Source: Psychrobacter sp. I-STPA6b
Lineage (GTDB): Bacteria; Pseudomonadota; Gammaproteobacteria; Pseudomonadales; Moraxellaceae
DNA: 64,000 nucleotides
NCBI RefSeq assembly: GCF_020662265.1
Contig: NZ_VEWM01000095.1
Location: 1-64,000 of the forward strand
Direction: 5' to 3'
Within the stretch, counting starts at the first letter, position 1. Each line of letters opens with the position of its first letter. A program made the position numbers and the translations under genes. The notes beneath the pieces are model-generated. The model ran no database searches. It was not told the DNA's origin and was given only the letters and a program-made list of their open reading frames with translations. This document shows positions 55,579 through 64,000 of this stretch, one piece after another.

Positions 55579-56601
55579 GTTTTCTAATGTCGCAATAAAC
55601 TTATCTATTTGTTTATCTGCTGTCGCCCATGAGGTGACAAAGCGTACGATACTATGCTGATTATCCAGTTTTTTCCATTCATAAAAGGCAAAATCTGTCT
55701 TGAGCGCTTGAATAAGCGAGTCAGGTAATATGGCAAAGACTTGGTTACTCTGTAGTGGTGCATAAAGCTGAATACCTTGTGCTAGTAGTGCATCAGAGAG
55801 ACGTGTTGCCATTAGGTTGGCATGTTGGCACAGCTTTAGATATTTGTCATTATCCAGCAATACCTTAAATTGTAACGCTAATAGATAGCCTTTAGCCATC
55901 AATGCACCACGTTGCTTGAGATGCACAGCAAAATCTTCGGCAAGTTTGGTATTGGGAATAATGATGGCTTCACCAAACATTGCACCCATTTTTGTGCCAC
56001 CCAACCAGAATATATCTGCAAGTTCGGCTATATCAGCCAGTGAGCCAGTATTTTCTTCACTAGCAAGTGCTGAACCAAGCCTTGCACCGTCAATAAATAG
56101 ATATAGCTGATGCGCTCGGCAATAGTCAGAGATGGCTTTTAGATCGTCATAAGTGTAGACCGTGCCAAGCTCTGTACTATTAGAAAGATAGACGGCTTTG
56201 GCACGGACAACGTGGGGTAAAAATTGATGGCGCTGATATACGTCATCAATCGCTGAGACAGTAAGCTTTCCATCCGTATGTGGTGCGGTGATGACTTTAT
56301 GTCCTGTGGCTTCGATTGCACCTGCTTCATTACTGGCAATGTGTCCAATATCACTGGCAATGATGCCATCAATCGGAGATAGTAGAGAGGCGATACAGAC
56401 TTGATTGGTTTGTGTCCCTGTGATGGCAAAATGTATGGCAATGTCATTGTTATTAAGCTGTTGACGCAAAGTCGCTTTAACGACTTCTGAGATATCATCA
56501 AAGCCATAGCCTGTGTGCTGTTGTAAATGGATATCTTGTAAGGCAGTGATGATATCTGGGTGTGCGCTTTCACTATAATCGTTTAAAAAACTGTATGTCA
56601 T
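55567..56601 (-). CDS. ltaE: Low-specificity L-threonine aldolase
   Basis: This 344-residue PLP enzyme has FAITGTQTNQVCIASLL, HIASNEAGAIEATGHKVI, LFIDGARLGSALA, and DIFWLGGTKMGAMFGEA with the PLP-binding Lys. It cleaves threonine or allo-threonine to glycine and acetaldehyde. The C-terminus overlaps rhlB by 12 nt. Confidence 0.93.
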   Translation of the reverse strand: MTYSFLNDYSESAHPDIITALQDIHLQQHTGYGFDDISEVVKATLRQQLNNNDIAIHFAITGTQTNQVCIASLLSPIDGIIASDIGHIASNEAGAIEATGHKVITAPHTDGKLTVSAIDDVYQRHQFLPHVVRAKAVYLSNSTELGTVYTYDDLKAISDYCRAHQLYLFIDGARLGSALASEENTGSLADIAELADIFWLGGTKMGAMFGEAIIIPNTKLAEDFAVHLKQRGALMAKGYLLALQFKVLLDNDKYLKLCQHANLMATRLSDALLAQGIQLYAPLQSNQVFAILPDSLIQALKTDFAFYEWKKLDNQHSIVRFVTSWATADKQIDKFIATLENLKT

Positions 56602-56668
56602 GGTTGCGATGCTCTAATGATTTTATGAATTATGTTTATGGTTGATGCTAGGTTTTGCTTGATGGCAG

Positions 56669-57748
56669 TTAGCATGTTCCAAAGACTTCTGCACGTTCAA
56701 TAATTTGTGTTGCCCAGATGCGGTGAGTGGCTGGCTCTAGCATACTATTATTATATTTAAACACAGCTTTTGCATCACTGTGTAAGATGGCTTGTGCTTC
56801 GTCAAGGACATGATTTGGCACGGCATAGGCTTGTTGCACCAGTGCAATTTGGTTAGGGTGTATCACAGTCTTACCAACCAGTCCTAAACTGACATCAGTG
56901 CTTAGCTCTTGCATAAAGAGGGTAGGCTGTTCAAGATACTCAAAGACAGGTGCAGTCAGATAAAAGCCATGTGGCACAAAGCATCCTAGAAGCTGATAAA
57001 TCAGCGTACCAATGGGGGTATCGTAAATGTGATGTTGATGAGGTCGGCGCAAGCGTAAGACGGAAAATAGGTCATTGCCACCAATGCGTAACGCAAAGAT
57101 AGGCTGGGTAAAGGCTTCTTTGAGTGCGATGGCTAAATCCTGATTGTGTAACGGCTGAAATAAAGGTGCAGTTTCCAAAGTTGGCATTAATAATTGCTTG
57201 TCAGAAATATACTGACAGGCGATGCGCCATTGTGACAGGCTATTCATATCAATTTTGGGCAAGACAAATCCATCTATCAACTCAATATCGGTAAAATCAG
57301 CAAGCTGTTGCAACATTTGCGGATGACGAGGACGGATAAAAACTAAGGGTCGTTCGCTCAAGTTAGTGCTGTGGGTTGCCCATGTCGTCAGTAGCGTTTG
57401 TAACTGTTGTAATGCCATGTCTACATCAGCACTATTCACCGCATCTTCAAAACAAATAATCACACTATTGAGTGTGGGTAGTTTCTCTCGGCAAATCACC
57501 TGCCAAATATCTTGGCGAGTGGCAGGCATGTATAGACTTGCCCCAAGATGGTAAGGGTGTAAGTGTTTTTGTGACTGAGGCTTTGTGTGTGCTGACGCAG
57601 TCATTATAGAGGTATTGGATATTGGTAAATGAGAGCTAGGATATTGATGAGAAACGGGTAGCGTAACAGGGTGAGTGTTGGGCTGACTATGAGTGTAAGT
57701 ACGATGATGAATCATAGGTGGCGTCTTATGTCCTGTAAAAAAGCTCAA
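56669..57748 (-). CDS. CitE/HpcH-HpaI-type aldolase of a tellurium-resistance-associated cluster
   Basis: The aldolase core has GASLYMPATRQDIWQVI, NSVIICFEDAV, PLVFIRPRHP, FALRIGGNDLF, and SLGLVGKTVIHPNQI. The first ~60 residues are a His/Ser/Pro-rich, non-conserved extension. In many bacteria such a CitE-like gene sits with StiP-like, HAD, phosphoribosyltransferase and ATP-grasp genes next to Ter genes; the same set follows here. It probably builds an unknown small molecule. Confidence 0.85.
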   Translation of the reverse strand: MSFFTGHKTPPMIHHRTYTHSQPNTHPVTLPVSHQYPSSHLPISNTSIMTASAHTKPQSQKHLHPYHLGASLYMPATRQDIWQVICREKLPTLNSVIICFEDAVNSADVDMALQQLQTLLTTWATHSTNLSERPLVFIRPRHPQMLQQLADFTDIELIDGFVLPKIDMNSLSQWRIACQYISDKQLLMPTLETAPLFQPLHNQDLAIALKEAFTQPIFALRIGGNDLFSVLRLRRPHQHHIYDTPIGTLIYQLLGCFVPHGFYLTAPVFEYLEQPTLFMQELSTDVSLGLVGKTVIHPNQIALVQQAYAVPNHVLDEAQAILHSDAKAVFKYNNSMLEPATHRIWATQIIERAEVFGTC

Positions 57749-57829
57749 TAGAATTGAGTGATTATTTTAAGATGTTTTAAGGTTGGATTCTGTATAAAAC
57801 TTGAAGTGCTATCTTAACGTTTTTGTTCT

Positions 57830-59008
57830 TTAGCATTTTTTGATGATGGTAATTGCCTGATAGGGCAAAATCTCATTGCCAATCGTATCTATCTGGATGT
57901 TTTTTTGCTGACATAGGTGGCGCAGTAAGGCTGTATCAGGGTGCTTTGCTTCTGCCAGTAGCACTCGCTCTGGGTCACGGCGCAATATTGCCCGAGTTGC
58001 TTCAGCGATGGTGGGCTTGATTCGATTACGATTGCTAATTTGATACTGTTTGGCAAGGTGTTCTATCAATGCTTGCGTGGTATAGCGTGGCGCATCATAA
58101 GTGGGTAGTATTTTAGCAGAATTTTGTAGTTTTTTTCTTTGCTTATCAATTGTTTGCACAAAATCCAAACTACAATCATGAGACAGTAGCTCATGATATA
58201 GCACGCTACGATGCAAACCATATGTCAAATCTTCGGCTGGCTCGGTAAATAATGTACGAGAAATCAGACCAGAGACAGTACAGCCCAGCACCCCAGAAGG
58301 AATGAGCCAATCTTTATCACTGGCAGATAGCCAAGCCACCCCTGCTGGGTCTGCTAAAGTAACTAGCGGAATGACACCCTGATGATGACCGTCTTGATGG
58401 AAAATATTATTATAATAAGGATGACTCGTCTGTTGATATACTCTCAAACTGCGTACCAATTCGCCATAAATAGCCCCTTTTCCTGTCCAACCATCAACAA
58501 AAATGATAGGACTTTTAGGGTGGCGAGATAAAATTTGTTGCATCGCCACAGGGTCTAGCCCACGGTCACGAATGATACTAATACCATAATGCACACTGGG
58601 CAAACTGTCATAAGACTGTGTGTCCTGCAATGCCCGTTGTAATAGCACGCCAATCGGTAATCCTGCTCGTACCAAACTTACCAATATCAATGGGTTTGTG
58701 CTACTGACTTGCTCTGCAAAAATATGATGCAAAGTATGAGCTAGGTTGGCAATATCACTTGCCATACGCTCACTACCTTGTTGTAGTGCTTGATAATAAA
58801 GCCGTTTATGAGTGTCACTGGGTGCTTGCTCTAAGGTCAGCATATCTGAGTAGTGCTTTTTACCTGACTGTATTAATGCCTCTTTTTGAGGTACTGGCAC
58901 ATTGTTTATACTGTCTTTATCGACAATATCGAGCAAAAAAGTCACATCATCTGGCAAATAACTGCCTGATTGTGTTGATAGATGAGCAGGGGATTGAGTT
59001 GGTTTCAT
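57830..59008 (-). CDS. StiP-like cysteine protease / PELOTA-type protein of the ter-associated cluster
   Basis: This 392-residue protein has VSLVRAGLPIGVLLQRAL, HYGISIIRDRGLD, IIFVDGWTGKGAIYGELVR, and GVLGCTVSGLISRTLF with the candidate nucleophile Cys. The C-terminal ~90 residues resemble a PELOTA RNA-binding module (TRAILRRDPERVLLAEAKHP). These genes occur in ter operons; the substrate is not known. It is 82 nt upstream of the CitE-like gene on the same strand. Confidence 0.82.
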   Translation of the reverse strand: MKPTQSPAHLSTQSGSYLPDDVTFLLDIVDKDSINNVPVPQKEALIQSGKKHYSDMLTLEQAPSDTHKRLYYQALQQGSERMASDIANLAHTLHHIFAEQVSSTNPLILVSLVRAGLPIGVLLQRALQDTQSYDSLPSVHYGISIIRDRGLDPVAMQQILSRHPKSPIIFVDGWTGKGAIYGELVRSLRVYQQTSHPYYNNIFHQDGHHQGVIPLVTLADPAGVAWLSASDKDWLIPSGVLGCTVSGLISRTLFTEPAEDLTYGLHRSVLYHELLSHDCSLDFVQTIDKQRKKLQNSAKILPTYDAPRYTTQALIEHLAKQYQISNRNRIKPTIAEATRAILRRDPERVLLAEAKHPDTALLRHLCQQKNIQIDTIGNEILPYQAITIIKKC

Positions 59009-59075
59009 GGCTTTGATATCACATCATGTGGAAATGTAGGATACAGGTGATGGCTTTAATGATGCTCAGACCTAT

Positions 59076-59912
59076 TTATAGTCCTATTTTAGCATCTATC
59101 TGCTTATGAAGTTGCCCATGATTGGGTGTACCGTACCAATCTAAAAGTTGTAAAAAAGGCAAATCTGCCAAGCTATCACCAAAGCCAAAACTGGGACGCT
59201 CAGTCTCTAAGCAGTGTTGTAATAAAAACGCTACCGCATGACGTTTGTGAACCACATGAGGCAATATTGCCAAATTGTTGGCATTGACATGAATATAAAA
59301 ATTATCACTTAACTGAGGAAATAAAGACGGCAACCGCTCGGCAAATTTTGCTAAGGCTTGATGGTCTTTTTGTGTATGTTTGATTGCTAGATAGATTATC
59401 ACGTCTTTATCTGGTGCAGAAGTAAATAACTGGCGATGGATGGCAAGTTTTAAGTTAAGAGATTCTATCTGATTAAGTTGTTCGACTTGTTGTATTAACT
59501 GTGCCAACATATCTTGTAAGGGGGTCAATTGTGTCAGCATGTGTTTTTGCCACTGAGGATGTAATTTTCCATCAGGCTCAACAATCACCGCACCATGTGT
59601 CAGCACTTGCCAACTATTAAAAGGCAATTTCACTCGCTTGATTTCATCGCTATCTCGTGCTGTCACTGCAATCAGCTCAGTACTGGTGTATAGCCAATGG
59701 AAAAAATGTGCTTGGCGTTTGCTCATAAAACTCAGTGGCTGACCTTGTTTATTTACTGTGGCACAGACTAGAGTTTCTGGCTCAGCCGTGGGTAGTTGCC
59801 ATGCGTCTATTTTACGCTGTGTTTGAAATAGGGTGTCGTCTAAATCCATTAAGGCATAAGGTTTTACTGGTGTGTGAAGCGTATCAATGGATGGAAAAAA
59901 ATAGGTGTTCAT
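59076..59912 (-). CDS. HAD-superfamily hydrolase of the ter-associated cluster
   Basis: This 278-residue HAD phosphatase has motif I LMDLDDTLF, motif II-like AVTARDSDE, and GFGDSLADLPFL for motif IV. It sits 68 nt upstream of the StiP-like gene. It is probably a phosphatase in the same pathway. Confidence 0.87.
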   Translation of the reverse strand: MNTYFFPSIDTLHTPVKPYALMDLDDTLFQTQRKIDAWQLPTAEPETLVCATVNKQGQPLSFMSKRQAHFFHWLYTSTELIAVTARDSDEIKRVKLPFNSWQVLTHGAVIVEPDGKLHPQWQKHMLTQLTPLQDMLAQLIQQVEQLNQIESLNLKLAIHRQLFTSAPDKDVIIYLAIKHTQKDHQALAKFAERLPSLFPQLSDNFYIHVNANNLAILPHVVHKRHAVAFLLQHCLETERPSFGFGDSLADLPFLQLLDWYGTPNHGQLHKQIDAKIGL

Positions 59913-60043
59913 AGGAAGTTTCTGACTGGTTGATTAAAAAATAATGATTATAAAGTTTGAGAAGGCTTTTATTCCTGCTATGATAAACCAGATAGTCGTT
60001 AAGGATTACGAAATTTAATCACCATATATGGATATAGGAAGCA

Positions 60044-61267
60044 ATGATGAGTACACAGCAAGCAAATAAAGCCACTGCACAAGGGATTGACACTATTTTT
60101 GCATGGGCAGACGAATTTGCTATCCCAGAGGATGAAATCCCACGAGACAAACAAAAGTTATTGGCGCTGACTGAGTTAGATATTGATCGCGGATCATCAC
60201 ATCAAAAAACGCAATTGCCAAAAGTAACATATTTGCCTGAGGATATTGGTCAGCTTATTAATTTAACCAAACTAAATATTAGTCAGAATAAACTCACGCA
60301 ACTCCCAAGTACGATTGGACAGTTAACTAATCTGACTACTTTACATATCAGTTTTAATCAATTGACTGAATTACCAGAAAGCATTGGCGAGCTTTCTAAC
60401 TTAACTGAGCTTCATATTGATTTTAATCAACTCCAAAAATTGCCTGAAGCAATAGGACAATTGGATGGTTTAACAGTATTTGATGCTTTCTCAAATAAAT
60501 TGTCACAGATGCCAGAGAGTATTGGACGCTTAACTAATTTAGAAGAGCTGAATCTTTCGAACAATCAATTGACAGAGCTTCACGATAGTATTGGACAACT
60601 GAATCAGTTAACCACATTGAAACTTTCACAAAATCAAATAGCCCAATTACCAGATAACTTTTCACAATTAAGCCACTTAGTGCTGTTAGATATGAGTGAC
60701 AATCAGTTGACCACCATTCCAAAGAGCATAGGTAGTTTGCAAGCCTTGAGTAGTCTTTTACTGAATCATAATCAGATTACTGAAATACCAGCGCATATTG
60801 GCGCACTTGTTAATTTAACTCTGCTAAAACTTAATAATAATCGCATTCATCAAGTAGCAGAAGATATTGGTCATCTTAAGCAGTTAAAAAAATTGGATAT
60901 TAGTAAAAATCAGCTGACAAGTTTACCTGAAGGTTTGTGGACACTTAGTAATCTAGGTCATCTTTATATTTATGGTAATCAAGTTACGGCATTGTCAGAG
61001 AAGATGGCACAGCTTAGCAGTTTAGAGGAGTTTGATGTTAGTGGTAACAAACTGACCAATCTACCGAGTGATATTGGCGAGCTTACTAATTTAAAAGACC
61101 TATATGTCAGTTATAATCAACTCTCACAATTACCTGCAAGCCTATGTCACCTTAAAAATTTAGAAGCTCTTAATTTAGAAGGTAATCCATTAAAAGATTT
61201 ATCTGAAGAAGTACAAGAGTTTATGAGCCATATACCTTTTGTTTGGGGTTGGCGTAAAGTGGGATAA
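60044..61267 (+). CDS. Leucine-rich-repeat protein (family member 2)
   Basis: This 407-residue soluble protein has an N-terminal cap (FAWADEFAIPEDEIPRDKQK) and about 14 leucine-rich repeats of 23 residues (LTNLTTLHISFNQLTELPES), ending in a C-terminal cap (FMSHIPFVWGWRKVG). AGGAAG precedes the ATG; a second ATG follows directly. It lacks a signal peptide, so it acts in the cytosol or is secreted by another route. It is divergent from the HAD gene and followed by a paralogue. Confidence 0.85.
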   Translation: MMSTQQANKATAQGIDTIFAWADEFAIPEDEIPRDKQKLLALTELDIDRGSSHQKTQLPKVTYLPEDIGQLINLTKLNISQNKLTQLPSTIGQLTNLTTLHISFNQLTELPESIGELSNLTELHIDFNQLQKLPEAIGQLDGLTVFDAFSNKLSQMPESIGRLTNLEELNLSNNQLTELHDSIGQLNQLTTLKLSQNQIAQLPDNFSQLSHLVLLDMSDNQLTTIPKSIGSLQALSSLLLNHNQITEIPAHIGALVNLTLLKLNNNRIHQVAEDIGHLKQLKKLDISKNQLTSLPEGLWTLSNLGHLYIYGNQVTALSEKMAQLSSLEEFDVSGNKLTNLPSDIGELTNLKDLYVSYNQLSQLPASLCHLKNLEALNLEGNPLKDLSEEVQEFMSHIPFVWGWRKVG

Positions 61268-61447
61268 GTTATTAGTTTTTACACTTATTCTCTACTGACT
61301 AGCATCATATTATTAGACCTCTGCCATAGGGTAGTAACATGACTTACTATTTGGCAGGGGTTTTTATATTTTCATGTTATTTATTTAGTTATAATATTTA
61401 TTATAATTAAATATTTTTTATATAAATGATAAGTTTTGGAGTCAGTA

Positions 61448-62401
61448 ATGAATACAACGTCAACACAATACAACAATGAAGATGAGCAATGGATAGATGC
61501 CATCTTTGCATGGGCGGATGAATTTGAAATTCCAGAGAGTGCAGTGCCAAGAGATAAAGAAAAGTTACTGGCGATGACGAAGTTGGATATTAACCGCTCT
61601 GATGGTAAACATCATCTACCTAAAATTACTTATCTACCCAATGAAATTGGGCAACTGACGAATTTAACAACGCTTTGGATTACTTATAATCAACTGACCA
61701 AACTACCTGAAAGTATTGGGCAACTGAATCATTTAACTGAACTGATACTTTGGGGTAATAAATTGACTAAACTACCTAAAAGCATTGGGGAGCTCACCAA
61801 TTTAACAAATCTGAATATTGGTTGGAATAAACTGACCAAATTACCTAAAAGTATTGGGAAACTGACTAATTTAACAAAGCTTGATATTCAGTATAATCAA
61901 CTGACTAAACTACCTGAAAGTATTGGGAATCTAAAAAAATTAATAAGTTTTTGTATTAGTGGTAATCAACTTAAGGAACTACCTGAGAGTATAGGGCAAC
62001 TTACTAATTTGAGTTATCTATGTATTGGTGATGGTTCACTTATGGAAATATCTGATTGGATTGGACAATTACATCATCTAACAGAACTTGATATTTATGA
62101 TACTAAACTTGAGAAGTTGCCTGATCATATTGGTAAATTAACTAATCTTATAAAACTTAGAGTTTCTGGAAACCCACTTATCGAGATACCTGAATGGGTT
62201 GGTCAATTGACTAATTTGGAATGGCTTTGGATTGATGATAACCAACTAACCGAACTGCCTGAAAGTATTTGTTATCTAAAAAAATTAGAATATATTAGGT
62301 TAGATGTTAATCCACTAACTCATTTATCAGAGCCTGTTAAAGACTTTTTACGGACTGTACGTTATGTTACAGGTTGGCAGGATAATGATGAGTTAGCCTA
62401 A
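61448..62401 (+). CDS. Leucine-rich-repeat protein (family member 3)
   Basis: From the ATG at 61,448 (GGAG 6 nt upstream; the TTG at 61,436 is less likely) the 317-residue protein carries the same cap (FAWADEFEIPESAVPRDKEK) and about ten LRRs (LTNLTTLWITYNQLTKLPES), with cap LRTVRYVTGWQ. It is a tandem duplicate of the preceding gene with fewer repeats. It converges on the phosphoribosyltransferase gene, 12 nt apart. Confidence 0.85.
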   Translation: MNTTSTQYNNEDEQWIDAIFAWADEFEIPESAVPRDKEKLLAMTKLDINRSDGKHHLPKITYLPNEIGQLTNLTTLWITYNQLTKLPESIGQLNHLTELILWGNKLTKLPKSIGELTNLTNLNIGWNKLTKLPKSIGKLTNLTKLDIQYNQLTKLPESIGNLKKLISFCISGNQLKELPESIGQLTNLSYLCIGDGSLMEISDWIGQLHHLTELDIYDTKLEKLPDHIGKLTNLIKLRVSGNPLIEIPEWVGQLTNLEWLWIDDNQLTELPESICYLKKLEYIRLDVNPLTHLSEPVKDFLRTVRYVTGWQDNDELA

Positions 62402-62412
62402 TTAACCTACGC

Positions 62413-63747
62413 TTACCCAGCACTCACCACCAACACATTATCAAGCTCTTGCCATAGCGTATCGACACTATCGGCAGGGGTTTCGATACATAAGATAATC
62501 AAATCCCATTCATCAGCATTAATATTATAAACAAAGTTGGTCATGCCTAAGCCATAGTTATCAGCAAAACGTAGCATGTGCTTAATCGCCCCACCCAATG
62601 CGATTGGAGAACGGGTTAAGGCACTAAATTTCACTATGTTTTGCGTGTTTTTTGTCTGCTTTGTTACATGACTTTCTAGCCATTCTGCTAATAAAAACGG
62701 CAACCATACAAATTCATTACTACCCAATACCAATATTCGCTTGGGTAGGGGGTTTTGTTGCCAATCATTAGCTTGCCAGTTTTCAATCCCAAAATGGCGA
62801 GCATAGGCTTGCTGAAACTGAGCCAAATAATTAGCAAATCCTTGTGTGCTATCCAGCGTGGGAAAGCGTCCCCAATTACCCGTATCCAAGATAGGTTGGC
62901 TACCTGCCTCAGTGGTATCTAGACTTGGCATAATAATCGGTTCAGGGTTGGGGCTGTCCGTCCATTGCCACGAGCCTGCCAATAAATGATGACGATGAAA
63001 GGCTATTGTTTGTTCCATTCGTTCTATTTGTTGTAATGGTATATCCGTAGATTGAGTTAATTTTTGGCTGATACTGTCATTTATATTTGTTTGTTTCAGT
63101 GACCAGTCAACCAATGTGGTCAGATGCACTTGTTCAAGCTGATGTAGTCCTGCCTGCTGTAAGGCATTGACCACATTGATACAGGTATTACCTGTTGACG
63201 CCTCATCATCAACCATAATCAGAGTTTTACTTGCCAATAGCTGAACTTGAATATCAGGGTCGTTGCTTTGATAGATAAGGTGTTGGCTGGCATGGCTATG
63301 GTCTTCACTAAAAGTGGTGAGTAAGGTGGCGTTTGTTTGACTATCAGTATGGCTATGAGTATTAGTCTCTTGAGCATGACGGGTGGAGTTAAGTAGTAAG
63401 GCGTTCGGGTAGCGATGTTGTAGCACTTGATGTACGCCTGCCGATAGCCCAACCGCGGTTTCTGCCATACCCACCACTACAATTGGTTCAGGTAGGTTAT
63501 CAGGGATAAGATTGGCAAGGTCACTAAATACTTGACGCATAATACTAGGGGCAACTGGGATATGTCGTCCCAATACTTTGGAGACAAACAAAAACGCCCG
63601 TTTGGGGTTGATACGTTGAGCAAAGTCAAGTAGGTCATCTAGTTCATATAGGTGACTGGTTTCTTTGGTTTGTTGATAGGTTAGGGAAAGCATGCCACGA
63701 GGTAGGGTGATGGTTTTGGTGGAGGTATGAATGGTGGTATTTGCCAT
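62413..63747 (-). CDS. Phosphoribosyltransferase with TRSP domain, ter-associated cluster
   Basis: The N-terminal half is a PRTase with IVVVGMAETAVGLSAGVHQV and the PRPP loop TLIMVDDEASTGNTCINVV. The C-terminal half (RILVLGSNEFVWLPFLLAEW, KFSALTRSPIALG) is the TRSP domain that follows it in this family. Such genes accompany HAD, StiP-like and CitE-like partners near tellurium-resistance genes. Here it is separated from them by two inserted LRR genes. Confidence 0.85.
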   Translation of the reverse strand: MANTTIHTSTKTITLPRGMLSLTYQQTKETSHLYELDDLLDFAQRINPKRAFLFVSKVLGRHIPVAPSIMRQVFSDLANLIPDNLPEPIVVVGMAETAVGLSAGVHQVLQHRYPNALLLNSTRHAQETNTHSHTDSQTNATLLTTFSEDHSHASQHLIYQSNDPDIQVQLLASKTLIMVDDEASTGNTCINVVNALQQAGLHQLEQVHLTTLVDWSLKQTNINDSISQKLTQSTDIPLQQIERMEQTIAFHRHHLLAGSWQWTDSPNPEPIIMPSLDTTEAGSQPILDTGNWGRFPTLDSTQGFANYLAQFQQAYARHFGIENWQANDWQQNPLPKRILVLGSNEFVWLPFLLAEWLESHVTKQTKNTQNIVKFSALTRSPIALGGAIKHMLRFADNYGLGMTNFVYNINADEWDLIILCIETPADSVDTLWQELDNVLVVSAG

Positions 63748-63825
63748 ATTTACTAAATTTCCTTTGGTTTTTTTGGCTCTAATGCACTGTTTATAATGGC
63801 TGGGCTATGGGTTAAATTATGAATA

Positions 63826-64000
63826 TCACGCCTGACACCCCACCAACCATAACGCCCCACGACTTTGACGGCTAAGCTGAGGGGTGGTTAGCGGTGTTGG
63901 TGATACAGCAATTTGTGCGTTGTTATGGGTTTGGTTAAGGTGTGGGTTCGTTAGGCTAATGCCTGCACTGGTTAGTAGTGCGGATAATAGCTGAAACTTC
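63826..64000 (-). CDS. C-terminal end of an unidentified protein, cut by the window edge
   Basis: The minus strand is open from the window edge to TGA at 63,826-63,828 (57 residues, ending QSRGALWLVGCQA). It is on the same strand as, and 78 nt upstream of, the phosphoribosyltransferase gene, so it is probably another member of that cluster. The fragment is too short to assign. Confidence 0.5.
   Translation of the reverse strand, partial: KFQLLSALLTSAGISLTNPHLNQTHNNAQIAVSPTPLTTPQLSRQSRGALWLVGCQA

Overview
The window is about 40% GC and looks like the chromosome of a gammaproteobacterium of the Moraxellaceae (Moraxella/Psychrobacter-like). This rests on gene content and codon style (NsrR/NnrS, a compact Mo-cofactor cluster, a MalT-type regulator beside a carboxylase operon, FtsY, YebC, RhlB) and is an inference, not a species call.

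The left part (1-14,700) is a defence-type accessory region. It holds an edge-truncated leucine-rich-repeat gene and an unusual CRISPR array (964-2227) in which four repeat units are replaced by 207-nt modules carrying a leader copy. A Cas6-like/reverse transcriptase/Cas1 fusion follows, then a Csx16-type ring nuclease, a DUF4407 membrane protein, two small coiled-coil proteins that share a 5' leader and N-terminus, a Card1/Can2-type CARF nuclease, a CARF protein of the NE0113 family, a decayed second csx16, and two broken Sel1-repeat genes. This is the cyclic-oligoadenylate signalling side plus the adaptation side of a type III system. No Cas10/Csm/Cmr effector and no Cas2 lie in the window. 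A dyad, TGACAACCTTGTYA, sits upstream of four transcription units here and suggests a shared regulon. A 3' tRNA-Asp fragment starting in the anticodon stem (14,712) looks like the right border of this island.

Region 15,000-17,650 carries probable SMI1/KNR4-type immunity genes. Region 18,100-20,500 is a nitric-oxide-stress block (NsrR, CopD-like, NnrS) with two palindromic NsrR boxes. Region 21,500-30,200 carries molybdate uptake (modA, modB; no modC) and the Mo-cofactor genes moaE, moaD, moaC, mobA, moaB, moaA and moeA, then a NYN-domain protein. Region 30,700-42,000 is a MalT-like regulator and a five-gene acetone/acetophenone-carboxylase-type operon.

Region 42,100-46,400 is a second small accessory patch: a phage-type gene cut short next to an IS3 remnant, then McrB and McrC, ending at tRNA-Asp and tRNA-Val. 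The tRNA-Asp end and its terminator are repeated, inverted, at 14,712. Region 46,500-56,600 is mostly housekeeping (ftsY, yebC, K+ channel, ABC1 kinase, aroQ, cold-shock protein, RhlB-like helicase, threonine aldolase). Region 56,600-64,000 is a tellurium-resistance-associated biosynthetic operon (CitE-like, StiP-like, HAD, phosphoribosyltransferase) split by two opposite-strand LRR genes that are relatives of the one at the left edge.
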